Shown in pieces: positions 16,149 to 25,128 of a DNA stretch of 64,000 nucleotides. The notes under the pieces were generated by a model. That model saw only the letters and a program-made list of their open reading frames with translations, ran no database searches and was not told the origin of the DNA. Position 1 is the first letter of the stretch, and each line of letters opens with the position of its first letter. This DNA is from Alphaproteobacteria bacterium (GTDB taxonomy: Bacteria; Pseudomonadota; Alphaproteobacteria; Rhodobacterales; Rhodobacteraceae): positions 1 to 64,000 of the forward strand of contig JAUHVK010000004.1 in NCBI GenBank assembly GCA_030425145.1, given 5' to 3'. Both the position numbers and the translations under genes were made by a program.

Positions 16149-17443
16149 TCCGCAGCCACCGCAACCGCGCTGCGCGCCCGGATCGCTTCGACTACATCGA
16201 CCGCGCTGCCAAGACCGTCTTCATGGAATCCGTTCTTCATCCACGCACCACAGAACCACGTCCGGTTGGTGCCGTTCATGTCGCGCACGGTGTCCTGCGC
16301 GGCCAACGCCTCAAGGTCGTAAACCGGATGGCGCAGGGTGCATTCGTCATAGATCAATTCTTCACGGATCGGGCGGGTGGTATTTAGCGTCACGAAGTGC
16401 GGGTCGTCTTTCGGGATCGGCTGAAGGCTGTTCATCCAATAGGTCAGGTCGATGGTGTTCAACTCTTTGGCTTCGCTCTCGGTGTAGTTCCACGAAGACC
16501 AGCAGATCCGCTTCTTCGGCATGATGCTCGCATCCGCATGTAGAACGATGCGGTTGGGTTGGTATTTGATGGCACCCAGCGCCCGCTTTTCCAGCGGTGT
16601 CGCGTCGGACAACAGCTGCAGCGTGTCGTCGGAATGGGTGGCAAACACCACCTCGTCATAGCGCTCCCATTCGCCGCCCTGCGCTTTGATCTCAGCCCCC
16701 ATCACATCGCGACGTACGGCATCAATGGGCGCACCAAGGCGCAGGGTCACCCCGCGCTCTTTCATCGACGCCCCAAGGCGCCGCACATATTCGATGGACC
16801 CGCCCTCGACAGTGTACCACTGGTGCTGGCCAGACACGGACAGAAGCGCGTGGTTCTCCATGAACTGCACCAGCGCGTGCGCCGGGAAGTCCATGATCTT
16901 TTCCGTCGGCGTCGACCAGATCGCGCCGGTCAGCGGCAGCAGGTAATACTCGCGGAACCACGCCCCGGTGCCGATCTGTTCGAGGAAGTCGCCAAGACTG
17001 AGACTCCGGTCGCGGGCCGCATCCAAGGCGCATTTGTTGAACTTGGCGATGTCCGCCAGCATCCGCAGAAACTTGGGGTTCACGAGGTTCTTTTTCTGCG
17101 CAAAGACTGACCCCACTGTTGCCAATGCGTATTCGATACGGCCGCCATCAAGGCTCGCTCCAAAGCTCATGTTGCTCTTGGTGACGGGCACCTCCAAGGC
17201 TTTGAACAGCCGCGCAAGATGAGGGTAATTGGCGTAGTTGAACACGATGAACCCGGTATCCACGGGCTGATCGCCATTCTTTCCTGCCACGATCGTCCGG
17301 GCATGCCCCCCCAGCCTCGGCTCGGCCTCATACAGTGTGACGTGATGATCCTCGGACAACATATACGCCGCCCCCATCCCGGAAATCCCTGCCCCGATGA
17401 CGGCAATCTTCTTAGGCGCGCTGGCGCAGGCTTCGAATGGCAT
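16145..17443 (-). CDS. FAD-dependent amine-oxidase-fold oxidoreductase (fatty-acid desaturase-like)
   Basis: This 432-residue flavoprotein has the Rossmann motif AVIGAGISGMGAAYML (residues about 14-29) and an acidic YEAEPRLGG cap binding FAD. It shares the NAD(P)/FAD amine-oxidase fold annotated as a cyclopropane-fatty-acid-linked protein. It is the first gene of the operon, 25 bases from the predicted start of its RpoE promoter. Recalled R. sphaeroides work places the homologue (RSP1091) in methyl-furan fatty acid formation on phospholipids, with UfaD desaturase as a candidate name. Activity here is inferred from fold and synteny. Confidence 0.85.
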   Translation of the reverse strand: MPFEACASAPKKIAVIGAGISGMGAAYMLSEDHHVTLYEAEPRLGGHARTIVAGKNGDQPVDTGFIVFNYANYPHLARLFKALEVPVTKSNMSFGASLDGGRIEYALATVGSVFAQKKNLVNPKFLRMLADIAKFNKCALDAARDRSLSLGDFLEQIGTGAWFREYYLLPLTGAIWSTPTEKIMDFPAHALVQFMENHALLSVSGQHQWYTVEGGSIEYVRRLGASMKERGVTLRLGAPIDAVRRDVMGAEIKAQGGEWERYDEVVFATHSDDTLQLLSDATPLEKRALGAIKYQPNRIVLHADASIMPKKRICWSSWNYTESEAKELNTIDLTYWMNSLQPIPKDDPHFVTLNTTRPIREELIYDECTLRHPVYDLEALAAQDTVRDMNGTNRTWFCGAWMKNGFHEDGLGSAVDVVEAIRARSAVAVAAE

Positions 17444-17474
17444 AGTCGTCTCACTTTGTGGTGTGTCTAGGTGT

Positions 17475-17503
17475 ATTTACGGTGCGACCCACCGACCGGA
17501 TGA
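17475..17503 (-). promoter_or_regulatory. Predicted RpoE (ECF11-type) promoter of the flavin-oxidase operon
   Basis: On the minus strand TCATCC (17503-17498) is followed by 17 bases and then GTAAAT (17480-17475). The end of the spacer reads GTCGCACC directly before GTA, exactly as in the divergent rpoE promoter. TCATCC differs by one base from the TGATCC -35 of known RpoE promoters. Transcription would begin near 17468. Confidence 0.65.
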
Positions 17504-17525
17504 AAAGAAAAAGCAAAAAAACTAG

Positions 17526-17554
17526 TGATCCAAAGCTCCAGTCGCACCGTACAC
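17526..17554 (+). promoter_or_regulatory. Predicted RpoE autoregulatory promoter of rpoE-chrR
   Basis: TGATCC (17526-17531) matches the R. sphaeroides RpoE -35 as I recall it. It is followed by 17 bases ending in GTCGCACC and then GTACAC (17549-17554). Initiation would be near 17561, upstream of all plausible rpoE start codons. It faces the mirror promoter at 17475-17503. Confidence 0.75.
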
Positions 17555-17622
17555 TCTGCATGTTCACGACAACCGTGCTTTCATCAGACTGTCAGGCCTC
17601 TCCCGTTGCCAAGGGGATGAAA

Positions 17623-18216
17623 ATGCGCGATCCCAGCAAGGGAGACGTGGACGGAACGGAAAGTTTGACGACAGGAATGACAAATGACGTCGTCCCTTGG
17701 GTGGACGATCTTGTTGCAGTACGCGACACGCGCGATGAAGCAGCGTTCATACGGGTGTTTGGCCATTTCGGACCGCGCGTAAAATCTTTCCTGATGCGTA
17801 CAGGTATGGATGCCGCGCTGGCCGAGGAATGCGCACAAGAAGTGCTCGTGACGGTTTGGAACAAAGCGCATCTCTACGATGCAAGTCGGGCAAGTCCATC
17901 GACATGGATCTTCACCATCGCCCGAAACAAGAAAATTGACGTTCTGCGAAAACAGCGACGCCCGGAACCGGAAGACTTGCCATGGGGGCCAGAAGCGGAA
18001 CCCGATCAGGCGGATGTCATCGGGTTGCAGCAGGAGAGTGAACAACTGGGTCGTGCCCTTCGCGATCTTCCAGAGAAACAAAGGGAACTGATCGAAAAGG
18101 CCTATTTCGGAGACCTGTCGCACAGCGAAATCGCTGATCAGACCGGTCTGCCACTGGGCACGATCAAATCCCGGATTAGGTTGGCGCTGGAACGCTTGCG
18201 CCACTCGATGAAGTGA
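17623..18216 (+). CDS. rpoE: RpoE, ECF sigma factor of the singlet-oxygen response
   Basis: This group ECF11-type sigma factor is held inactive by ChrR and released by singlet oxygen. Region 2 is seen in VFGHFGPRVKSFLMR to STWIFTIARNKKIDVLRKQ, and region 4 in LPEKQRELIEKAYFGDLSHSEIA followed by GLPLGTIKSRIRLALERLR. I chose ATG 17623 (197 residues) because AAGGGG lies 6-7 bases upstream. ATG 17677 (MTNDVVPW, 179 residues) also lies after the promoter and is close to the family length, so the start is uncertain. It is immediately followed by chrR. Confidence 0.93.
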   Translation: MRDPSKGDVDGTESLTTGMTNDVVPWVDDLVAVRDTRDEAAFIRVFGHFGPRVKSFLMRTGMDAALAEECAQEVLVTVWNKAHLYDASRASPSTWIFTIARNKKIDVLRKQRRPEPEDLPWGPEAEPDQADVIGLQQESEQLGRALRDLPEKQRELIEKAYFGDLSHSEIADQTGLPLGTIKSRIRLALERLRHSMK

Positions 18217-18223
18217 CAGTGAA

Positions 18224-18877
18224 ATGACAGTGAAACATCACCTTACAGACGATCTTCTGATGGCATATTCGGCAGGTGATCTGCCCGAAGCCGTCAACCT
18301 GATCGTCGCAACCCACATCTCTCTGTGCGACGACTGCCGCGCAGCCTTGGGGAGCTATGACGTTATGGGCGGCGCCGTGCTTAGCACATGCGAAAGCGTT
18401 GAGATGTCGAAGAACAGCCTGAATTCGGTTCTGGAAATGATCCGGACACAGGACAACGGGGTTCAGGAGAGATCCGCACCGATCAAGCTCAAGGACGACG
18501 TTCTGCCCGCACCGCTGGTCGATTACGTTGGCGGCGGTCTCGAAAACGTGCGCTGGCGCTCGGCTGGTATGGGCGTGAAGCAGGCGGTCCTGCCGACCAC
18601 CAAAGACGCCACTGCGCGACTTCTCTACATCCCCGCTGGCACCGCGATCCCGGATCACGGACACAACGGGATGGAACTGACACTGGTGTTGAAGGGCGCG
18701 TTTCAGGATGAAAGTGGGTACTTTAGTCGCGGCGATATTGAGGTCGCCAGCGAAGACCTGAACCACACTCCGGTGGCTGACATTTCCGAAGATTGTATCT
18801 GCCTTGCGGTGACCGACGCACCCCTCAAGTTCAAAGGTCTGGTGCCCCGCATCGTGCAGCCTTTCCTGGGCATATAA
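18224..18877 (+). CDS. chrR: ChrR, zinc-dependent anti-sigma factor
   Basis: ChrR binds RpoE through an N-terminal zinc anti-sigma domain and senses singlet oxygen through a C-terminal cupin. His6, His31, Cys35 and Cys38 reproduce the zinc site (THISLCDDC). His145, His147, Glu151 and His181 form the cupin metal site (PDHGHNGMELTLVLKG), with the same spacing as the ligands in R. sphaeroides ChrR. The length of 217 residues is normal. Its ATG is 7 bases after the rpoE stop, so the partners are co-translated in matching amounts. Confidence 0.95.
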   Translation: MTVKHHLTDDLLMAYSAGDLPEAVNLIVATHISLCDDCRAALGSYDVMGGAVLSTCESVEMSKNSLNSVLEMIRTQDNGVQERSAPIKLKDDVLPAPLVDYVGGGLENVRWRSAGMGVKQAVLPTTKDATARLLYIPAGTAIPDHGHNGMELTLVLKGAFQDESGYFSRGDIEVASEDLNHTPVADISEDCICLAVTDAPLKFKGLVPRIVQPFLGI

Positions 18878-18900
18878 GCCGAGGCTCGGGTCGACGAAAA

Positions 18901-18920
18901 AGGGGGCCAATCGGCCCCCT
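18901..18920. terminator. Bidirectional terminator between chrR and lpdA
   Basis: AGGGGGCC (18901-18908) and GGCCCCCT (18913-18920) form an 8-base stem with an AATC loop. A T-rich tract follows on both strands (CTTCTTTT on plus, TTTTTC on minus), serving two convergent operons. Confidence 0.85.
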
Positions 18921-18932
18921 CTTCTTTTGCGT

Positions 18933-20672
18933 TTACGCCTTTTTCTTCTTCGGCGGCATCAGGTCGGTGATCGTGCCCTCGAACATCTCGGCGGCAAAGT
19001 TCACCGTTTCCGATAGAGTCGGGTGCGGGTGGATCGTGTGGCCCAGATCAACCGCATCCGCGCCCATTTCGATGGCCAGCGCCACTTCCGAGATCAGATC
19101 ACCGGCATTCGTCCCGACGATACAGGCGCCGATCACTCGGTCATCCTCTGGATCGAACAAGAGCTTGGTGATCCCCTCGTTCCGGCCGTTCGACAACGAC
19201 CGACCAGAGGCCGCCCACGGGAACACGCCCTTTTCGTACTTGATCCCCTGCGCCTTGGCCTGTGTTTCGGTCACACCACACCACGCCACTTCCGGATCGG
19301 TGTAAGCCACCGACGGGATCAACTGCGCATCGAAGTACCGCTTGTGTCCGGCAGCCACTTCCGCCGCGACCTTGCCTTCGTGCACGGCCTTGTGCGCCAG
19401 CATCGGCTGGCCGACCACATCGCCAATCGCAAAGATATGCGGCACACCTGTGCGCTGCTGATTGTCCACGGCGATAAAGCCACGGTCGTCCACGGCGACA
19501 CCCGCCTTCTCGGCGTCGATCAGCTTGCCATTCGGCTTGCGGCCCACAGCGACCAAGACCTTGTCGAACGTATCGTCAAAGGTTTCGCCTTTGTCATTCT
19601 CGAACGTGACCTTGAGCCCCTTCTTCTGCGCCTCAACAGCCGTCACCTTGGTCTTGAGCCAGATGTTTTCATACCGGCCCTCGATCCGCTTGTGCAGAGG
19701 CTTGACGATGTCCTTGTCGGCCCCGGGCATCAGTTGGTCCATGAACTCCACGACCGAGATCTTCGATCCCAGCGCGTCATAGACACAGGCCATTTCCAGA
19801 CCGATGATCCCGCCACCAAGCACCAGCATCCGTTTTGGAATGTCCTTGAGTTCCAAAGCACCGGTCGAGTCGATCACCCGCTCGTCGTCATGCGGAATGA
19901 AGGGCAGGTTCACCGGCTCGGACCCGGCAGCGATGATGCACTGATCAAAGCTGACATTGGTCTTGCCGCTGTCGCCGATCACTTCGATCATGTTCGGCCC
20001 GGTGAAGGTGCCGTAGCCTTGAACCACCTGAACCTTGCGACCTTTGGCAAGCCCACTCAGACCGCCGGTCAACTGACCAACCACGCTGTTCTTGAAGTCG
20101 CGCAGTTCGTCGAGGTCGATCTTCGGCTTACCGAAGCTGATCCCGTGAGAAGACATTTCTTCGGCCTCGGTGATTACCTTGGCAACATGAAGAAGTGCCT
20201 TCGACGGGATACAACCGACGTTCAGGCAAACACCGCCCAGCGACGGGTATCTCTCGATCAGGACAACCTTCTTCCCGAGATCAGCCGCACGGAATGCAGC
20301 AGTGTAGCCGCCGGGCCCAGAGCCCAGAACCACCACCTCAGCATGCACATCGCCCTTGCCGGATGCAGTGCCGGTTGCCGCAACAGATTGCGGCGCTGCT
20401 GGCGAGTTCTCTGCCGCCTTCGGAGCCTCATCCGCTTTGGCGTCTGCGCCTTCGATCACCATGATCACGGTGCCTTCGGAGACCTTGTCCCCTTCGGCAA
20501 CCTTGATTTCGGTGATCTTGCCAGCAGCTGGCGACGGCACTTCCATTGTGGCCTTGTCGGATTCCAGTTCGATCAGCGGATCCTCCGCTGACACGGTATC
20601 ACCCAAGCTGACCAGAACGGTCACAACAGGTACGTCTTTGAAATCCCCAATATCGGGTACTTTAACATCCAT
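18933..20672 (-). CDS. lpdA: Dihydrolipoyl dehydrogenase (PDH E3) with an N-terminal lipoyl domain
   Basis: E3 reoxidises dihydrolipoamide of the pyruvate dehydrogenase complex with NAD+. Residues 1-78 are a lipoyl domain with the lipoylated lysine in ESDKATMEVP. A linker rich in Ala/Glu follows, then the flavoprotein core with the redox disulfide GGVCLNVGCIPSK and the catalytic HPHPTLSE motif near the C-terminus. Total length is 579 residues. The lipoyl domain is highly similar to that of AceF next door. The gene is last in aceE-aceF-lpdA, 13 bases after aceF. The C-terminus ends in a Lys-rich tail. Confidence 0.96.
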   Translation of the reverse strand: MDVKVPDIGDFKDVPVVTVLVSLGDTVSAEDPLIELESDKATMEVPSPAAGKITEIKVAEGDKVSEGTVIMVIEGADAKADEAPKAAENSPAAPQSVAATGTASGKGDVHAEVVVLGSGPGGYTAAFRAADLGKKVVLIERYPSLGGVCLNVGCIPSKALLHVAKVITEAEEMSSHGISFGKPKIDLDELRDFKNSVVGQLTGGLSGLAKGRKVQVVQGYGTFTGPNMIEVIGDSGKTNVSFDQCIIAAGSEPVNLPFIPHDDERVIDSTGALELKDIPKRMLVLGGGIIGLEMACVYDALGSKISVVEFMDQLMPGADKDIVKPLHKRIEGRYENIWLKTKVTAVEAQKKGLKVTFENDKGETFDDTFDKVLVAVGRKPNGKLIDAEKAGVAVDDRGFIAVDNQQRTGVPHIFAIGDVVGQPMLAHKAVHEGKVAAEVAAGHKRYFDAQLIPSVAYTDPEVAWCGVTETQAKAQGIKYEKGVFPWAASGRSLSNGRNEGITKLLFDPEDDRVIGACIVGTNAGDLISEVALAIEMGADAVDLGHTIHPHPTLSETVNFAAEMFEGTITDLMPPKKKKA

Positions 20673-20685
20673 CAGATCGTCCCCC

Positions 20686-21951
20686 TTACCACATCAGCTT
20701 GCGCATATCGCCGAGCAGCGTCTTGAGCGTCACGCAGAAGCGCGCAGCCAAGGCACCGTCGACGGCGCGGTGATCGTAGGACAGCGACAGCGGCTGCATC
20801 AGGCGCGGCACGAACTCCTCGCCATTCCAGACCGGGGCCATCTTCGACCGGGTCAGACCGAGGATCGCCACTTCGGGTGCGTTCACGATTGGGGTAAAGC
20901 TGGTGCCACCGATCCCGCCCAGCGAAGATATGGTAAAGGTTGCGCCCTGCATGTCCTTGGACTTCAGGTTGCCTTCCCGCGCCGCTTTGGACAGCTCCAT
21001 CAGTTCCTTGGAAATCTCAACGAGACCCTTGCGGTCCGCGTCCTTGATCACCGGAACCATCAGACCGTTCGGCGTGTCTGCCGCAAAGCCGATGTTGTAG
21101 AATTCCTTCTTGATCAGCTTGTCGCCATCCGGGTGGATCGACGAGTTGAACTCCCAATGCTCTTTCAGAGCCGACACCGACGCTTTGATGACAAAGGACA
21201 GCAGGGTCACGCGATAGCCATTGTCCTTGGCCATCGTGTCCATTTCCTTGCGGTATTTGTCGAGCTCCGTGATGTCCGCCTCGTCATTATGCGTGACATG
21301 CGGAATGTTGAGCCAGGACCGGTGCAACGCCGGGCCCGAGATCTTTTTGATCCGGGGCATTTCGATCTCTTCGATCGGCCCGAACTTGGAAAAGTCCACA
21401 ACCGGGATCGGCGGGATGCCCATGCCACCTTGTGCGGCACCACCGCTTGCAGCAGCAGGAACGGTCTGGGCCTTGAGCGCCTTTTCCACGTCTTCACGCA
21501 GGATGCGCCCCTTGCGGCCGGAACCGTTCACCTGAGCCAGATCGATCTCGACCCGCCGCGCATAGGCCCGCACCGATGGAGAGGCGTGGATCTTGCCGAA
21601 CCCGGCATCAGTCTTTGCCGGTGCAGGAGCAGTTGTGGCAGCCGGAGCAGGTGCAGCAGCCGGAGCCTCTGCTTTGGGCGCCTCTTTCGGCGCGTCCTTT
21701 GGCGCAGCACCAGCGCCATCGGCCTCCAAAACAAGGATCAGCGACCCTTCGGAAACCTTGTCGCCTTCGGAAACCTTGATCTCTTTCACCACACCTGCGG
21801 CCGAGCTTGGTACTTCCATCGTCGCCTTGTCGGATTCCAGTTCGACGATTGGATCTTCGACTGCAATCGTGTCGCCCACACTCACCAGAACGGTCACAAC
21901 GGGTACGTTGGTGAAATCGCCGATATCCGGCACTTTAACTTCTACGGTCAT
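20686..21951 (-). CDS. aceF: Pyruvate dehydrogenase E2, dihydrolipoyllysine acetyltransferase
   Basis: E2 forms the core of the complex and transfers acetyl groups to CoA. There is one lipoyl domain (residues 1-78, ESDKATMEVP) and a long Ala/Pro linker. The E1/E3-binding domain begins near 122 (ASPSVRAYARRVEIDL), and the acetyltransferase domain ends with the active-site LSYDHRAVDGA. The single lipoyl domain contrasts with three in E. coli AceF; the extra one here is carried on E3. Its 421 residues and the family motifs are complete. Confidence 0.96.
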   Translation of the reverse strand: MTVEVKVPDIGDFTNVPVVTVLVSVGDTIAVEDPIVELESDKATMEVPSSAAGVVKEIKVSEGDKVSEGSLILVLEADGAGAAPKDAPKEAPKAEAPAAAPAPAATTAPAPAKTDAGFGKIHASPSVRAYARRVEIDLAQVNGSGRKGRILREDVEKALKAQTVPAAASGGAAQGGMGIPPIPVVDFSKFGPIEEIEMPRIKKISGPALHRSWLNIPHVTHNDEADITELDKYRKEMDTMAKDNGYRVTLLSFVIKASVSALKEHWEFNSSIHPDGDKLIKKEFYNIGFAADTPNGLMVPVIKDADRKGLVEISKELMELSKAAREGNLKSKDMQGATFTISSLGGIGGTSFTPIVNAPEVAILGLTRSKMAPVWNGEEFVPRLMQPLSLSYDHRAVDGALAARFCVTLKTLLGDMRKLMW

Positions 21952-21970
21952 TGTCTCTTACTCCTCCCGC

Positions 21971-24631
21971 TCACACCAGACGCGGGTTCGGCTTGTCGCC
22001 GTCGATGTCGTATTTGTTCAAAGCCAGTTGCAGGTCTTTCTCGGTCACCGCGCCTTCACGGTAGAGATCGACCATCGCAGCGGCGGCGATGTGGTTGGCG
22101 TCCACTTCAAAGAACCGGCGCAGGTTCACACGGCTGTCCGACCGGCCGTAACCGTCGGTGCCCAGAACCGTGTACCGTCCGGGCACACATGCGCGGACTT
22201 GCTCGGCATAGTTCTTCATGTAGTCGGTTGCCGCGATGAAAGGTCCTTTGGCGCCTTCGAACTGTTGTGCGATATACGGCACTTTCGGCTCTTTCAGAGG
22301 GTTCAGGCGGTTCCAACGCGCAGCATCCTGACAGTCGCGCGCCAACTCGTTGAACGAGGTCGCCGACCAGATGTCCGACGTGACACCGAAGTCTTCCTTC
22401 AGCATCTCGGCCGCCTTGATCGCCTGAACAAGGATCGTCCCCGACCCCACCAGGTTCACGTGCTTCTTGCCCGGTTTCGCGGTTTTGTGCAGACGGTAGA
22501 GACCTTTGATGATCCCTTCCTCGGAACCCATCGGCATCTCGGGATGCTGATAGTTCTCGTTCATCAGCGTCAGGTAGAAATAAACGTCTTCCTGATCGAC
22601 GAACATCCGCTGCAAGCCGTGCTGCACGATCACTGCCACTTCGTAGCTGAAGGTCGGGTCATAGCTGATGCAGTTCGGGATGGTGCCAGCAAGGATATGG
22701 CTGTGCCCGTCCTCGTGTTGCAGACCTTCGCCGTTCAGCGTGGTCCTCCCCGCCGTTCCGCCCAGCATGAAGCCTCGCGCGCGACTGTCGCCTGCGGCCC
22801 AAGCCAGATCGCCGATCCGCTGGAAGCCGAACATCGAGTAGTAGATGAAGAACGGGACCATCGGCACGCCGTGGTTGGAGTACGACGTTGCAGCCGCAAT
22901 CCAATCCGCCATCGCCCCCGCTTCGTTAATGCCTTCCTGAAGAACCTGACCATCCAGGCTCTCTTTGTAGAACATCATCTGGTCTTTATCCTGCGGGGTA
23001 TAGTTCTGCCCCAGCGGGTTGTAGATACCCGCCGACCGGAACAGACCTTCCATCCCGAATGTGCGGCTTTCATCCGGCACGATCGGCACGATATTCTTGC
23101 CGATCTTCTTGTCCCGCAGCAGCGTCGTCAGGATGCGGACAAAGGCCATCGTGGTTGAAATCTCACGGTCGCCCGTCGATTCCAACTGCCCCTTGAACTG
23201 CTCCAGCGCCGGAATCTCCAGCTTCGGTGCATCTTGCCAGTGCCGCACCGGGAACGACCCGCCAAGCTCTTTCCGGCGATCCGCCAGATAGGCTTTCTGC
23301 GCGTTGTTCAGACTGACAAACGGCACGTCCTTTTCCAGCTCTTCATCGGTGACCGGAATCTGGAACCGATCCCGCATCGCCTTCAGCTGGTCGAACTGCA
23401 TCTTCTTCTGCTGGTGCGTTGTGTTCTGGCCTTCACCAGCCGTACCCATGCCATAACCTTTGACGGTCTTGACCAGCAGACAGGTCGGCGTGCCCTTGGC
23501 TTTGCTGGCCCGCAGGAACGCGTTGTACACCTTCTTCGGATCATGCCCGCCACGGCGCAGCGCCCAGATCTGATCGTCGGTCCAATCTTCGACCAGCGCC
23601 GCAGTCTCGGGGTACTTGCCGAAGAAGTGCTCGCGGATATAGGCACCGTCTTTCGACTTGAACGTCTGGTAATCGCCGTCGACGGTTTCGTCCATCAACT
23701 GGCGCAGTTTGCCGGACGTATCCCGCTCCAGCAATTCGTCCCAGCCACGGCCCCAGAGAAGCTTGATCACGTCCCAACCGGCTCCCCGAAAGTCGCCTTC
23801 AAGCTCCTGCACGATCTTGCCGTTGCCGCGCACCGGACCGTCAAGACGTTGCAGGTTGCAGTTGATGACAAAGATCAGGTTGTCCAGACCTTCGCGCACG
23901 GCCAAATCGATAGCGCCCCGGCTTTCGGGCTCGTCCATCTCGCCGTCGCCAAGGAAGCACCACACCTTGCGGTCGCCCATGTCGATCAGACCACGGTTGT
24001 GCATGTATTTCATGAACCGCGCTTGGTAGATCGCCATGAGCGGCCCCAGACCCATCGAAACTGTGGGGAACTGCCAGTAATCCGGCATCAGCCACGGGTG
24101 CGGATAGGAACTCAGTCCACCGCCATCAACCTCGGACCGGAATGCTTCGAGCTGCTCAGCACTGATTCGACCCTCCATGAACGACCGCGCATAAATACCG
24201 GGGATCACGTGGCCCTGGAAAAACACCAGATCACCGCCGTGGATTGCCGATTTCGACCGCCAGAAGTGGTTGAGACCGATATCGTAAAGCGCAGCGGAAG
24301 AAGCGAAAGACGCAATATGCCCGCCATATTCGCTGCTGACCTTGTTCCGTTTCACGACTGTCGCCATCGCATTCCATCGGTTGATGGTGCGGATACGCCA
24401 TTCCATCTCGGTGTCGCCAGGGATGTCGACTTCGTCATCCGGCGCGATGGTGTTCTGATAGGGGGTGGTCGCCGAGAACGGCAGCTTTGCTCCGGCAGCG
24501 CGCGCCTGTTGCACGGCTTTGTCGAGCAGGAAATGCGCACGATCCGCGCCATCCCGAAGGATCACGTCTTCAATCGCGTCTTGCCATTCCTGGGATTCGA
24601 CCGGGTCAATATCCTGGGGGCTGTCTTTCAT
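21971..24631 (-). CDS. aceE: Pyruvate dehydrogenase E1, homodimeric type
   Basis: AceE decarboxylates pyruvate with thiamine diphosphate and acetylates the lipoyl group of E2. The ATG at 24629-24631 has GAGGG 5 bases upstream, giving 886 residues. The ThDP motif GDGEMDEPES starts near residue 228, and the pyrimidine/transketolase-like domains follow in one chain. Many alphaproteobacteria use the alpha2beta2 PdhAB E1 instead. It is first in the operon, and the stop is 19 bases before aceF. Confidence 0.97.
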   Translation of the reverse strand: MKDSPQDIDPVESQEWQDAIEDVILRDGADRAHFLLDKAVQQARAAGAKLPFSATTPYQNTIAPDDEVDIPGDTEMEWRIRTINRWNAMATVVKRNKVSSEYGGHIASFASSAALYDIGLNHFWRSKSAIHGGDLVFFQGHVIPGIYARSFMEGRISAEQLEAFRSEVDGGGLSSYPHPWLMPDYWQFPTVSMGLGPLMAIYQARFMKYMHNRGLIDMGDRKVWCFLGDGEMDEPESRGAIDLAVREGLDNLIFVINCNLQRLDGPVRGNGKIVQELEGDFRGAGWDVIKLLWGRGWDELLERDTSGKLRQLMDETVDGDYQTFKSKDGAYIREHFFGKYPETAALVEDWTDDQIWALRRGGHDPKKVYNAFLRASKAKGTPTCLLVKTVKGYGMGTAGEGQNTTHQQKKMQFDQLKAMRDRFQIPVTDEELEKDVPFVSLNNAQKAYLADRRKELGGSFPVRHWQDAPKLEIPALEQFKGQLESTGDREISTTMAFVRILTTLLRDKKIGKNIVPIVPDESRTFGMEGLFRSAGIYNPLGQNYTPQDKDQMMFYKESLDGQVLQEGINEAGAMADWIAAATSYSNHGVPMVPFFIYYSMFGFQRIGDLAWAAGDSRARGFMLGGTAGRTTLNGEGLQHEDGHSHILAGTIPNCISYDPTFSYEVAVIVQHGLQRMFVDQEDVYFYLTLMNENYQHPEMPMGSEEGIIKGLYRLHKTAKPGKKHVNLVGSGTILVQAIKAAEMLKEDFGVTSDIWSATSFNELARDCQDAARWNRLNPLKEPKVPYIAQQFEGAKGPFIAATDYMKNYAEQVRACVPGRYTVLGTDGYGRSDSRVNLRRFFEVDANHIAAAAMVDLYREGAVTEKDLQLALNKYDIDGDKPNPRLV

Positions 24632-25128
24632 AATCCCTCTTCCCTTGGTCTGGCCTGAGGCCATTAGTTTATCGTTGAACAAATAGCTTGATCGCAACTT
24701 TACTCAACTATGCAACGCGTTCCTAGCACGCTCGGTTCCCTTGGGGCAGTAAGGTGACGTCATATCTTCCATGCATTACGCGCATGGCAAAATAGTTCAA
24801 GGCTAAACAAACAAGCCGCATGCAGCGCATGTGATGCGACATCTTTCCGATGCCGGGGGTGAAGGAATTGGTCGGGTCAATGGATTTTTAGAACTCGGCC
24901 AGAGCCGGTTTGGCCTGATAATTACCGACGTTGTGCTCCCCCGGATATTCCGCACCGCGCAAATCCAGAAGCACCAACATTTCCGCCTTCAACGCGCCAT
25001 CGATGGCACAGGCGAGATGCTGCTGGCGATCACATCGACTTCGTGACGCGCAGTTTCCCCGTTGGTCGCGCGCAGGACCGGCGCGAAACTGTCTCGCGCC
25101 GGCGCAAAGTCTTGTTGAGTATGCGCGC
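24632..25128. other. 497-base non-coding region upstream of aceE with a possible gene remnant
   Basis: This long gap separates aceE from the glutamine amidotransferase gene, both on the minus strand, so it should carry the aceE promoter; no sigma site stands out clearly. On the minus strand an open frame from ATG 24980 to TAA 24888 encodes 30 residues (MLVLLDLRGAEYPGEHNVGN and ten more). It has protein-like composition and AAGGCGGAA before the ATG, but I recognise no family. Bases 25063-25102 hold a GC-rich GCGCGA-type inverted segment. Confidence 0.35.

Noticed and set aside
19023-22239. Long plus-strand frames opposite lpdA and aceF
   Set aside because: They mirror the lipoyl and flavoprotein codons of the PDH genes; no start site or family features.
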